NCBI GenBank assembly: GCA_026874595.1
Contig: CM049322.1
Coordinates: 8,300,900 to 8,364,899, forward strand
Origin: Sipunculus nudus
Lineage: Eukaryota; Annelida; Sipuncula; Golfingiida; Sipunculidae
Direction of reading: 5' to 3'
Length of the DNA: 64,000 bases
In this document: positions 26,891 through 38,756 of the stretch, in pieces
How the letters are laid out: each line of letters begins with the position of its first letter
Position numbering within the stretch: the stretch's first letter is position 1
Position numbers and translations under genes: made by a program
The notes under the pieces: generated by a model
The model's database searches: none
Told to the model about the DNA's origin: nothing
Seen by the model: only the letters and a program-made list of their open reading frames with translations

Positions 26891-28206
26891 TATATATATC
26901 TTTATATATATATATATATATTGGTTCACTTATTTGTGAAGAGGGTTATTTCTGATGGTTATCAACATCTGTTTTTAAACAGTTGTCTTTTATTCAGTTG
27001 TCGATGACACCATTATATTCCACTGTTATGATACAGTTCTGAAGGTATAGTGACAGTTATTGATGGATATGATAAAAATCTATTTTTAAATAATAAATAA
27101 AAGTTCCTGTAAATAATAAATAAAAGTTAGTCCCTGCCCAGTCAGCTGACCACAGGAAACATAACATTACACTGTGAGAGACAATCAAGAAATCTTAAGA
27201 CAATTGGTAAAAATAAATTAAATTAATTTTTTTAAATTTAAAGACAAATTAAAATGCAGTTGCATCATAAAACTAAACAGAGAAATAATTGATATCTATA
27301 GCTCATCTGGTGTGGAGCCCTAGTTTGATCGAAATGTAATTGCCAAACCTGATTATAAAGTTTTTATATATAATTATTTGCTTAATGTTAGTTTTTAATC
27401 TGTATTGAATTTTCTTCAGATAACTAGCCTCACTCATTTCAATGGACACTTGATACCTGGCTTGGTGAGCGATATGTACGCAGGGAATACAAGCAATAGT
27501 GATCTGTCCAATAATTTTCCTGTCACAAGCTCAGTGGAACAATTACTCCCACTACACCTGTGATTAAGTGTCACTAGAAAAAATACACCTCCCACAAAAA
27601 GCTCCATGGAATATCTCTGGTGGTGTTCTAATTGACACTTCAGCATCACAGACATTTTAAACTGATCAGCTAGGTTATTTACTACACACATCAATGAACC
27701 TAATGTCTTATCACTGGATTTGTATGGAAGAAAAAAATGTCTTCCTGTTAAAGTATCACTGGATTATTATCACATTTAGTAGGTGTGGGTGATTTCTGCA
27801 CGACTAGAGAGGCACAAAATAATTAAATCCTACAGGACTGATCCTTGGTGGGATCAGGGATTTTGAGTGATCCGCTGAGAGTTTTATCCTTTTTCTGAAT
27901 ACAAGGAAATACAAATCATGGACTAAATTTGTCTTGGATTCTCGCACATCCTCAGGCTCTGAGGGAAAAAAACAATGTATGCAAGCAGATGTTTTATTTA
28001 CTTTTTAAAAGTTTCAATTGAGATAATTTATACATTGAAATTTGCAAGCTTACCATGAAACTCATTTCAGTCCTTGAAATGGTGCAACTAATTAAAGCAA
28101 ATATTTGTCAGTTTTCAAACCTCTAAGTATTTATGAAGGAACTGTGGTGAGAGCGCAAATTAGAAACATTACCATGAACCTCAACCTCATTTCATATTAT
28201 TTATCC
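26891..28206. other. Non-coding DNA
   Basis: Short TA tract near 26890-26922; otherwise nothing recognised. Confidence 0.5.
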
Positions 28207-28475
28207 TAGTATAAGGAATTGGTTTTTAAATTACAATTGATGACTGAAAAATAAAAACAACCGATGATCAATTTTTAATTGATTATTCTATGAAATCTCC
28301 ATATTGACTTGAAATCTTATGTTTACAAGTATTTACCTAAAATATTAACCCCAGTAAATAGTGTGACATGTAGACTGGTTTCCCTAAGGAAACCATCACC
28401 TAAATCCAAGGTTGATTTGCCGTTGGACGATCACTGGCTACGCCAAGTTCCGTTTGGATGCTCATTGTTATTTTG
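28207..28475. mobile_element. Dispersed element, copy 2 of the family at 26490
   Basis: Parallel to 26490-26760: CAACCGATGATCAATTTTTA, CCTAAAATATTAACCCCAGT, GGAAACCATCACC and CGTTGGACGATCACTGGCTA, ending AAGTTCCGTTTGG. The two copies differ by substitutions and indels, indicating an old family. Confidence 0.65.
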
Positions 28476-29614
28476 TGTTTACCTGATGTCAACTGATGTT
28501 TACTGATCATCATTCATGGTATTACAACTCATTCCCGATACTGCATATCAGACACCACATGCAAAGTAGATATCACATTAAATTACTGTACATTAGTTTT
28601 ACATGTGTTTTTCTAAAGGATATATGTTAGGTCTGTGAATTATGAGAGCCCTTTGAATCAATTTAGTTTTCAATTCTTTACTTTGGATTAAAATCTCGAT
28701 TCAATTCTTACTTAACTAGTAAATTTCAGACAAAATAAAAGCCATTTTATCAAAATCAGTGTTAGCTTATTTAACAATATATAGCTCTTCCTCTGTTTGT
28801 CACCGCTATATTTGTTTTTTTTTTTTGCAAGTGGAGTGGTCCATCAGGGAACATAGATTCAGGGCACAAACGCATTAAAAGGCTTCGACATTGCAAACTT
28901 CCCCCGTCAAGTAAGAGAGCTCCCAGAGTACTTCAGGATGGTACATGCCAAAAATATAATAACAGAAATTAATAGATTCAGAGGTTAATAATCGATTACA
29001 ATTCATTGAAGGTTTGCAATTCATTGCATTGATTCTTCAGTACATCGTTACATCCCTTATATATGTATTATTATTTTTTAGTGATTAAATTTAAAAAAAA
29101 GTGCATTATTTTGAGCTTCCGGTAGTAGGCTAATGTTAAACTTCATAACTATATCCCCATACTTTTACCCCTCATTTAAATTTCTTTAAAGTGGAATAAT
29201 GAGGCTGCAAACATAGCAGTTTACAACCGATGTTGTATGTGTTGCAATTTATACTGGCATGATGTCACAATTTTTTGAACAGGCAATTAATAAAAAAATG
29301 GCAGCAAATGAAAATTGAATCTCCTGCAAGTGCCACACTTAACACATGCATCCTCCTTTAGCTGCTTATTTTCCTTCATTGTGTCGCATCAGAAATCTTT
29401 TTAACCAGAATTAATTAATAATCATTTTCAGGTAAATATATTTATTTTTTTGGTGTACAAATTGATATTTTGTTGATGACTAATATCCCATGCATATATT
29501 TTTTCGCTGAGCTAACCTTAATAAACCCAGTTGTTTAGCAACATTGTTCTTGGAAAGAAACATGCCAAGTCAGAAGCCTAAAAGTGGCCTGTCTTTTTAT
29601 TACAAAATATATTG

Positions 29615-29662
<48 letters not shown>

Positions 29663-30940
29663 AGACTGGGTTTTATATGTCTGTTGCGGTGTTACTTTTT
29701 CTGATTGAAATCTAAAATTCGAATCTGTAATTTATACATTTAATTTAATGTAAGATGGCATTTCTCGACTCTGTGTCCTCAGTTGGTTGCACGTCAAAGT
29801 ATGAGATATGAGAAGTTATGAGAGCTAATGCTAATTGTCACTGAATCTTGGAACCTCGCAAACGAAACTAGAGAAACAAAACAAAGTCGTCTGTTACATT
29901 TTATCACTCAGTTGTGCTTACATAAAGTTATTCTGCGTCTGTTTAGACATCTTATTTCTACACAGACATGGTGCTTTTTTACAGACAGAGATTTTAGCCC
30001 ACCTTTTCAGTATAGTAAGGGTTCATAAATATTTATAATTATGTGCGTTATTTCTTACTGGTACTGTGCTAGGTATTTTTAGCTGGATGTAAAAGGTTTC
30101 CCATAAAACCATCCTGGCAAATAGACTCACTCTCTAATTTGCCTATTTAATACCTTGTTATGGTTCCGGGTGTTAGTAAACACAGTCCCCATGTGTCCGT
30201 ATACCATGACAAGACTTCGTAACTGAAGGTCCGATCTTACGAATATGCAAAACTCCCAAACAAAAAGAAGAAACACTAAAGAAGAAACACAAGAAAAAGT
30301 GTTGAAAGCTTGAAGTATCTTGATTTGTGAAGTTGCTCAGATTACCACCAGGTTGCAAGTGCTGTGTGTTTGTTTTGGGCCACTGATCATACCCGCTACA
30401 GGCTTATTTCTACTTGTGTCAAGAAGGAAGCATACTGTTTTAGATCAAAGTATTTGCATACTAATACCATCAGATTTTATTAAAAAAAAAATCTTTTTCA
30501 TGTATACTAGTATTTAACATGTCTGGTATGTTAATACCGGGAGGTCCCTTTAAGCAAATGGCCATAAATACACAACTTGGTATAAGCATATGTATTAGAC
30601 TGATAGGGCCTATTTTCAGTTGTGACCCAAGTCATACAGAAAACTGCACTGCAGTTGCAATTCATCTTAATGTATTAGTGTTTGCTGTAAATAGCTGGTT
30701 ATCTTAACATTAAGCTGCACATGTGATAAAAACATGAATATAAAAGCCATGCAGTGTTATTTAAGATCTGTGTGATGGGGCGAATATATACTGACCAGTG
30801 TTATGCTTGCAGGGAATTTGAGGAATTTAAGTGAAAACTTTGATGAAAAAAAAAAAAAAAAATTTTCTCTCATTTGGATGATGTCTCACCATTTACAGAT
30901 TTAATTATGCCAGTGTTGCCATTTGATAGCATTTTAAAAA
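28476..30940. other. Non-coding DNA
   Basis: A (TA)n tract lies at about 29619-29659. About 30145-30250 resembles 11935-12075 (CCTTGTTATGGTTCCGGGTG and the following 80 bp). No gene seen. Confidence 0.5.
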
Positions 30941-30946
30941 GTAACA

Positions 30947-31330
30947 TGCTTTTTTCCAGGCAAGACTTCTTTTTTTACTTTTTTGCTTACTTTTTCACAG
31001 GTTGATACTTTATATAATTTAAAATCATCTGCAGGTGGTGATTATTGGCTGTTTACCTGAGTCAACTCAGAACAGAGTGCAGCAGACATGTTTTTTTAAT
31101 ATTTTATAAAGGTAACATTTTATTAGCAATGATTTTTTTTCTACGATATGGGGAATCTTTTACAATATCACTGTATTTATAGAATACTGAAAAAATTTAT
31201 ACTTTCATCACTGCATGAATCTTATTTGAAGTGTCGCATGCTTTAATATTGAACAAAAATTGTGATATTAGGCATTTTATTTTACTTTTTTTCATATATT
31301 TACTACTTTTATCCATGAAAACCAGAGTGG
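30947..31330. mobile_element. Dispersed repeat, copy 1 (CAGGTGGTGATTA family)
   Basis: Shares ordered words with 37395-37790: TTTTTTCCAGGCAAGACTTC, AAAATCATCTGCAGGTGGTG, CTGTTTACCTGA, GAGTGCAG and a shared tail with ACCxGAGTxGCA. Non-coding, ends undefined. A shorter piece occurs near 32280-32400. Confidence 0.6.
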
Positions 31331-31704
31331 CAACAAAGTAATTGTTTTGCTGGGTAAATCAAACAAGTTCCAGTCCAATAATGAAATCTGTCTGCATATT
31401 TTATCATAGCACCTGTTATTATGCTCGCCCCTGTGTTTGTGGTTTATTTGTCTGTTAGCAGATTTGCACAAAAGTTATGAGCAAATTTTTATGAAAACAA
31501 AGGAACAATGCATAAAAATTTTTGGAGGTAATTTGGATCACCATAATAAATTTTTAATTCAAAGGGTTTGATACCATTGTTACACGGGCGTTTGGAACCC
31601 GCTTCATCCACAGTTATTACAAACAGTTTTCTTTGGGCTTCAAACATTTAATTGCAATTACTATTAATTACTTGATAAGCAAGGACTGTTACTTCAACGA
31701 TTAC

Positions 31705-31980
31705 TATTAGTATTTATTTACCATAAGTGTTACTATTACTGTTATTATTGCTGTAACTGTTACTATTACTGTGACTATTACTGTTACTATTACTATAACT
31801 GTTACTATAACTGTTACTGTTACTCTTACTATAACTGTTACTGTTACTATTACTGTTACTATTACTATTACTATTACTGTTATTATTGCTGTAACTATTA
31901 CTATTACTGTTACTATTACTGTTACTCTTACTTTTACTGTTTCTCTTACTATTACTGTTACTATTACTATTACTATTACC
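31705..31980. repeat. (TTACTR)n microsatellite
   Basis: About 270 bp of TTACTA/TTACTG/TTATTA units. Open frames on both strands (VTVIVIV / ITVTITV) are artefacts. Confidence 0.97.
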
Positions 31981-32514
31981 TCACGCCTGGTGTGTATGTT
32001 TGAGAAAAGGTTGGTGACTGACAGGTAAACACACACACAAAGGCCCCCATCTGGTTCATATCACTATTTGGAGCCCATCCCGTAACTTAGGACACTCCTA
32101 TCACTGTAGTCAGTGTGTTTCATGTCACAGCCCTGGCATGTAGCGTAGTGGTCACCAGCCCAGAAACCCTCTGATATTGGTAATACAGCCACATGCTGCC
32201 GTGGCAACCAGGATGACAAAGTCTGATTCTAAAAGATTCTTTTAGTGCTGTACGTTACTTTATACTTATTTAAAAGTATTACAATTTACTTTTTTTTCAG
32301 AAAAGGGTACTTTTTCATATTTTTCCAGATGTACATACAATATAATACTTCTGCTTTTGCTCAAATCATTTTTTTTCAGGTTTTGTTCTGTTGACATACC
32401 TATATTTTAGAATTTGTTGTCAGCTATAGATGTGCTCTGTCTGTGTATTATAATATTAATTATTTTACTTATAAGAAGTGCCGTCTTTTGATATTTGCCA
32501 AACAGAAGCTTGAA

Positions 32515-32610
32515 AACTATCATACTAACCAATCAGACATTCTGTATCACCTGCCAATCAGGAAAGAGAAAATTCACCTATAAGCCAATCAGAATGCTGT
32601 TATGCTAGGG
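32515..32610. repeat. CCAATCAG-spaced repeats
   Basis: Three units of (A/G)CCAATCAG spaced about 30-40 bp. The same word dominates the array at 50660-50880. Confidence 0.5.
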
Positions 32611-33009
32611 TGTTGGATTAGGTATATACAGTGTTTATATTTATTGGATATAGTCTACGTGGCTCAGACGTGGAAAATCCCTGATAAATAAGCATTTTCA
32701 TGGACTCTATTGAATCATGTAATCGGCTGTTGTCCAAGAAAAGCCATACGAGTTTTACTGTCTGGCAAGGAGAGACCTTAAACAATTTAAGATGTCAGCA
32801 AACGGATAGATATTGTGCTTTTCCAGAACTCTTACAAATTTGGACCTACTGTGTATACAGTTTTAGATGTATGGGTAGTTTAGTTGTCTAGCTCCAAATA
32901 TTAATATCACAACCCCCCAGTAAAGACATACAAGTTCATCTTGATAGAACCTTTGTTGGTACTTGCATACCTCAACTCCATTCCACTACCCCATCCTCAT
33001 TAAATTTAT

Positions 33010-33420
33010 TGAAAAATTGTATAACCCCATAACTTTTGAAGTACTGCATCTGTTTTATTTCAAATTTGACACAAAAAAATATTTCCACCAATATCTCCGC
33101 GTTTCTTGAAGACAGGTGACCTTGAGCTTGGTCTTCAAGGTCAAATATACAAATATGTAGAAGTTTTGTTTATCCCATAACTTTTGAAGTGCTTAACTTT
33201 TCCCTACAAATTTGACACAAAATTATTTCCACCAATATCTCAAAATTTTATTTCAAGACTAGTGACCTGGACCTTGGTTTTCACAAGAAACGGAGGATTT
33301 TTTGTGAAACCCAGCTTTTGAATAACTGCTTATTTTATCTTCAAATTCGAGACACGAATTGTCTCCCCAAATAATTATAGGTCGGCGAAGTTCAAACATT
33401 CTTGACCTTGACCCTGGTGG
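33010..33420. repeat. Three-unit ~150-bp tandem repeat
   Basis: Units begin ACCCCATAACTTTTGAAGTA, TTATCCCATAACTTTTGAAG and CCCAGCTTTTGAATAACTGC, each followed by a CAAATTTGACAC-like word, CCACCAATATCTC and a GTGACCTTGA/GACCTTGG block. Typical fragment of a dispersed invertebrate repeat. Confidence 0.7.
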
Positions 33421-33954
33421 CCTTGGTCTTGTCAAGTGTCAAAATATGCTTCTGAAGAAGAGGGCCTTTTTTAAAAGGTGGTTTATCTTTTTTTTATATA
33501 TGCCTAAATTGTCTTGGGATACTATTTCTAGCTGCATTCATTGCAATTATTTTGTAAAATGCACCAAGTCTTCTTTCTGAGGGGCAAAACCATGTTTCAT
33601 ATGATGAGTTTAAAATAAAATATGATGAAATATGTTTGTTGGCATCATAATTATAAGTCACATTTTTGTGATTTTCACTGTCTCCCATTTTTGCTGGGGT
33701 TCCATTTTCTCAATCTTCCCATACAGAAAAGTTTAACAGAATACATTAATTATTTCCAGTTTATAATTATTTAACATGCACACAAAATCTCTAGAAATTG
33801 ACAAGACCTCAAGATAACATTTAACAAGTGGAAGTTCTTGTATTTTTTTGGCAGAATATATAATAGACCTGGTATTATATATAATACCATTTTTTATACA
33901 TTGATAAAATAAAAGATATGTTATGACCTTTAATATAAATCTGTTTCACTCTGA

Positions 33955-34092
33955 CTTATGATGCTTGAAGCATAAGGTTTTATTTTCACAATGATTTCCC
34001 TTTTTGTGAATATAAAAAACCTTATATAAAAACCCTTATATCCCTTAAACCCCCCCCGTAAAAACCCTTACAAACAAAGAGAACCACAGTAT
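33955..34092. mobile_element. Short fragment of the TACTGTGGTT-ended element
   Basis: Minus-strand-like copy: TTTTTGTGAATATAAAAAAC, a C-run, CCTTACAAACAAAGAG and terminal AACCACAGTA. Confidence 0.45.
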
Positions 34093-34849
34093 TTTTTGTG
34101 CCAGTATTTTAGATTTAGTCTAGAACCTATAGCAGGTGATTTTTAACTATGCTTTCTTTAGTGGGGGTTTGTTGTGTATGGCTACTGGGGCATTGGCACA
34201 AGGCCAAGAATAATTTTAAACTTCTACCAGACCCGTGATACCCAGCTATCATTGGTTTGGAACATATACATAATACACCAATAACATACATCACAATTTG
34301 TACAGCTGTCCATATTATCGCTATTTAGTGGGGCACGTTGACTTGTTTGTCATTTGTGTACAAGAATAAAAGTGTATTTTCCTTTTTTTTTTTTTTTTTT
34401 TGTATAAAATAAATAATAGTGGGTTAATAAATGATCTATGTTGACATGTATAACAATAGGCAGAAATTACTCAGAATCTGAAATCATGTGTTAGGGGGAA
34501 GAAAGGGAAAGCATATTTGTTTATCTAAAAGCTGTTTGTAAAGCTGATATGTAAGCTGTCTTAGTACAAAACAGGAAATACTGTTGACCTGTAGAAAAAA
34601 ATGTAACTGTATATCCTTCCATAAGTTATCTGTGTTTGTATATATTTTCTCCAAATAATTATTATATCAAATAATTGTTACACCCAGACAAATTTGCTCA
34701 ATTTGCAAATAAGGTTTTATAATTGTTTAACATAATTTCATACTGTGGGTCTGTTTTTTCTTGAATAAAATTCCATTGCAGATATAAAGAAACAGTGCCT
34801 CTGTAAAAATATGATAATGTTACAAGGTGGCCCGTCTCAAATATCACTG

Positions 34850-36106
34850 CCCTGTCATGTCAGTGGCTGCGACAATAATTGAATGAGATTTTGTTGTGAA
34901 GTGGCATTTAGCGCACAGTTCCTGAGGCATTGTTTATTAAAACAACCGCGTGTGGCGGGAGATATATTAATATTTGCCTACGGAATAGAGCTGGGTTGAC
35001 AAGCGTTAAATGGTCGCTTTGCTGGGTTTTTCGTTTCTCGCTGGGTGCACTTTTACATGAATGACGTTTGCCTGTAGTTGGAGTGCTGTTCATATGCGGT
35101 TGTATGCTTGCGTGCGTTTACAGGCATTAGCGAGACAATTTTTTTAATGTAATCCCACTTGGAAATGTTTAGGTAGGATTATTGAGCATTTACACTGGGG
35201 TAGGGGGACGCAGGGTGGGGGATGGTGAAGTTTTAAACTACAGACGGTGTTTTGATAAGCTTATCTAAAGCTGCGAGGTGTTTGTGAATGAACTCGGACC
35301 GGGGCACCTCAATGTTGACAGGGGGGTGGCTAGGTCACTTCCTGTGCCAGCTTTTACCAAAACAAGCATACCGCTCGAGCAAGTTGGTCGACCTGATGCC
35401 TTCAACCGATCCTGTGTTCATATCTAAGGGAATAGGGGTGAAATATTGGGGGTTACTGATAAAAGCAGGCCAGTTATCGCCCCAGCCACTTAAACTGTCC
35501 CCCAAGGCAGTCGGGCTATCACCCCTGGTTAGCGTGGACCAGCCCCTCAGGCTAACTGGGCCTGATTTCCATCACAGTGACTTCATTCATAAATCTGAGT
35601 GGATCCGGGCCTGGCCACGTGATCTCCTACTCAATGACTGTCCCCAAATTTCCGGGGAGACCATCGGTGTCTGATATAAATTAACTAACCTGTTAATATT
35701 GCACAATTTTTGCATGCCGCTTCAAGTGTATACATACCAAGTTAGGAGTTTACCTTGTTGGAGAAGTAATATTCGAGAGAAACGTGGAACAATAGCGATT
35801 TAGCATGCTTTCTTTGGACTGAAGCGAAATTGCCTAAACAACCAAGGGTCCCCCTATGCATTTGGACCACGGCTGTGATCTGCTTAGGTGGAGGGATATT
35901 GTACTAAGAATAGATTCTGAGTGATTTGCGGTTTGGGGATTCGGGAAAGAAAAGGGGCCCAGTGTAACAGTGAGGGGGGCCATTGGAAACAAATCAAAAG
36001 TTTGAGCGGAGCTTCTTGTAGAGATTAACTAGACATATGCGACATACAGGAACTGGCATTGACACAGTTCATACACACATATATAGACCAGCGCTCAGGT
36101 CTCTGC
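34850..36106 (+). promoter_or_regulatory. CpG-containing promoter-like block upstream of candidate exon 1
   Basis: About 1.25 kb of higher-complexity sequence with many CpGs, unlike the AT-rich DNA around it. It contains a CACGTG E-box near 35617, a CTTCCTGT (ETS core, reverse) near 35338, and a 128-codon open frame at 35288-35674 that has no recognisable domain. The position just upstream of the TATA box and candidate exon suggests promoter or 5'UTR function; this is inference from composition and position. Confidence 0.4.
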
Positions 36107-36112
36107 TATAAA
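36107..36112 (+). promoter_or_regulatory. Candidate TATA box
   Basis: TATAAA inside a locally GC/CpG-richer block, about 80 bp upstream of the first in-frame ATG (36190) of the candidate first exon. A start site about 30 bp downstream would fall in the G/C-rich stretch around 36135-36145. Supports a promoter here but is a short motif in AT-rich DNA. Confidence 0.4.
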
Positions 36113-36189
36113 CACGGCATCAGTTAGAAGTTGGCGGCGGTTCGCGGGACACAGGAGTTTATGTACTGGTGATTTGCAAGTTAGCTTGT

Positions 36190-36358
36190 ATGTCTTGGTG
36201 TGTTAGAGCAGCCCTCCGTGGCAGGGCTGAATGCTTGGCACAAGAAACTCAAAATGGTAGCACATTACCATCCCACGCCATGGTGGAGGCCTTAAGGCAA
36301 CTAACGCAAAATCCCAAAAGTCGGAGGCAGGGACCCAGTCCACTGAAACTCAAACCAG
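36190..36358 (+). CDS. Ets1/2: Candidate first coding exon of Ets1/2
   Basis: An open frame with two in-frame ATGs (36190 and 36280) runs into a good donor, CCAG/gtgaga after 36358. It ends with one base of a split codon, exactly the phase needed by the acceptor at 49588 (G+AG = Glu). The second Met gives MVEALRQLTQNPKSRRQGPS followed by PLKLKP. The frame is closed by TAA at 36109-36111 upstream. A short uORF (ATG 36161, TGA three codons later) and another out-of-frame ATG at 36254 precede or overlap it. A TATAAA lies at 36107-36112. No homology to a known ETS N-terminus is recognisable, but ETS1/2 N-termini are poorly conserved. The intron to the next exon would be 13.2 kb. Confidence 0.5.
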
Positions 36359-36639
36359 GTGAGATTTAGCTGCTAATAAGTAACAACTGACATATATGAA
36401 TAATGTCAGTATTACTCTGAACTCTTGATGCCACTTAAAGCATTTTATAAGGACTGATGTTTTTTACCGATTGGCAGTCATGAACTATATGATTTTGATT
36501 AACAAGATTTCAAATGTAATATATACTAATATTATATTTGTCACTTTGACAAGCTAAGATTCAGCCATTTCCTATGGCAGCATGGTAAAATAGTTTAGAA
36601 GACTAAATTATAATCTTTCACAAATATATCTAATGTATA

Positions 36640-36651
36640 TATATACATATA

Positions 36652-36711
<60 letters not shown>
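36640..36711. repeat. (TA)n microsatellite
   Basis: Long TA tract with one TTAT interruption. Confidence 0.95.
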
Positions 36712-37014
36712 TCAGCTGATGGAAAAGATTCTGTCATAATCACTGCTCTTTTAAACTTGTACAGAAGTGAAGAAGCTGCTATACATGAGTTAATTTCGTG
36801 TTTTCAGTTGCATTCCCAACTGTACACATACTACATATTTTGCATCAAATAAGCGAGAATGTCTTACTGGTAGCCAATCACAAGATAATCAAAGTTCAGT
36901 TGATACAAGCTTGCAGTGTTTCATTTCTACATGTTCTCAATAAATATGGGCTGGTATATAAATACTGTGTAATGCTTCATAAATGCCGGGTAAAAATTTT
37001 TCTATTTTCATTTT

Positions 37015-37348
37015 TTCAGTTGTAAGGGTTCTATTATCGCGATCTCACAATCCAAAAGACCTTCACACGAGTATAACCATTTTATGTGAAATATTGAAAT
37101 CAAATATTTGATGCAGAAAATTTTTGTTAATGGCAGACATTTGGAAAGGTCTGATATCATTTCGAATAACAACCTTTGAACATATACAATATATTTTCTT
37201 ATTCATAATTTCAACATTTAACTTTTCAACTTTGACTTTAACAATGGGACCTTTTATTCATAATCGTCCATTTTCGCAGTAATTCCCCTTTCGTGAATAT
37301 CATGAATTTGAACCCTCGTGAACAAAAAGGCTACCTAGTACCACAGTA
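37015..37348. mobile_element. Inverted copy of the TACTGTGGTT-ended element
   Basis: Ends ACCACAGTA at 37340-37348, and the interior mirrors 24004-24407 (GGGACCTTTTATTCATAATC, TTTCGTGAATATCATGAATT). The other terminus is not intact. Confidence 0.5.
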
Positions 37349-37394
37349 ACTTAATGTTGGGAAATGCCCAAAATGCTCAGTCCCAAAAACACCC

Positions 37395-37790
37395 ACCATG
37401 CTTTTTTCAGGCATGACTTCTTTTTATACTTTCTACATATTTTTCTGAGGTTAATGATTTTTTTTACTTTTTTTTTTCCAAAATCATCTTCAGGTGGTGA
37501 TTAGTCTGTTTACCTGAACTTATTGAGTGCAGTATACATGCTCTGTCATTATTTCATAATAGTGGAATTTTATTAATAATGACTTTTTCTATAATCTTTC
37601 CAATATTTTACAAAATCACTGGATAAATTGATTACTTGAAATTTGTTAGAAGTAGCACATGTATAATTGTACAATAATTAGGCTATTTGGCATTGATTTT
37701 CACATTTTTCACACTTTCATCATACAATTTTAACCTTTTCTTTGCCCCCCTGCTAAACCCGGAGTAGCAGCACTGTATATAGGTTGCCAG
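37395..37790. mobile_element. Dispersed repeat, copy 2 of the family at 30947
   Basis: Same order of conserved words as 30947-31330, including ATCATCTTCAGGTGGTGATT and the AACCCGGAGTAGCAGCAC end. Confidence 0.6.
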
Positions 37791-38327
37791 TTTCATGAAA
37801 GGGCTCGCAATCTCAAGTTGTGGCCAGTAGATGCGCAGAAAGAATCATGTCAGTTCTAGACTAATATGAGAATGGCAGAGACTGATAATGAAGGAAAATT
37901 ACTGTGCAATAACCCGCACACATGCAAAGACACTTGTCGTGCTGTTTTTAATTGAGATTTGTCAGTCGTACAAATTACTGTGGACTAGATATAGGATCAC
38001 CTGTGCTGTTATATTGCCCAGGGAACCAATTAAGGAATTCATTGAGAATCTTCCATGTAAATGATGAATTGTTGACATACCTGCAATAAACATCTCAGAA
38101 CATCTTTGCAGTAATATTAATAAGCAGCAAACTTTCATCTTTGAACAACTATTTACATATCATCTGTTATTTCTTTGGTACAGGTCTGCTAGATTTCGGC
38201 CAGGTTTATGGGGGATGCAGGTTTCCATGGGCTGAGTACTCATTGATAGACCCTTTATGAAATTTACAAATTTTTTTCAGGATTTCTAGAAAAAAATGAA
38301 AAATGACCCCCTTAGGACACACTTAGT

Positions 38328-38756
38328 CAGGGCTGGACATTAATGGTTATCTGCTAGTCCGGGGCAAGTTCTAGAAAATGGTGGTAGGGAAACCTAAAAG
38401 GATTCCTACTTGCCTGACTGGGCAAGTGGGTGCAACATTAACCTTTACACAAGGGCCTGAATCAGAAATCTTTAGAAACTTTCTTTTTAAGGAGAAATGA
38501 AATCATATTGTAATACCTCTAGCCTCAAATACCTGCATGTTTTAATCTGTGCAAATTCTTGAGAGAAATATTATTAACAAACAAACATTTGAATATATAT
38601 ATTTTTGCAAAATAATCATATGGATCACTTTTTTGTGGTTGTGGGTGCAATCACTGATTTTTATATGAAAAGTCAAAATCCAAATGATGGTAAGTAAAAG
38701 CTATTTGTCACCTGTCCTGCTTGGCAAGTACTTTCAAAAGTTAGTGTCAAGCCCTG
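38328..38756. mobile_element. Intact 429-bp MITE with CAGGGCT ends and TTAGT duplication
   Basis: Left end CAGGGCTGGACATTAA and right end TTAGTGTCAAGCCCTG form terminal inverted repeats (about 14 of 16 positions). TTAGT lies immediately outside both ends (38323-38327 and 38757-38761), a 5-bp target-site duplication. There is no coding capacity. Internal sequence includes GGGCAAGT and its inverse. Other copies: 41538-41791, the split copy 11636-12735, and the fragment 20430-20525. Confidence 0.8.

Noticed and set aside
31707-32036. Long Val/Thr/Ile-rich frames on both strands
   Set aside because: Products of the TTACTR microsatellite.
35288-35674. 128-codon + strand frame in the promoter-like block
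   Set aside because: No domain recognised, no matching splice phase argument; more likely chance in GC-richer DNA.
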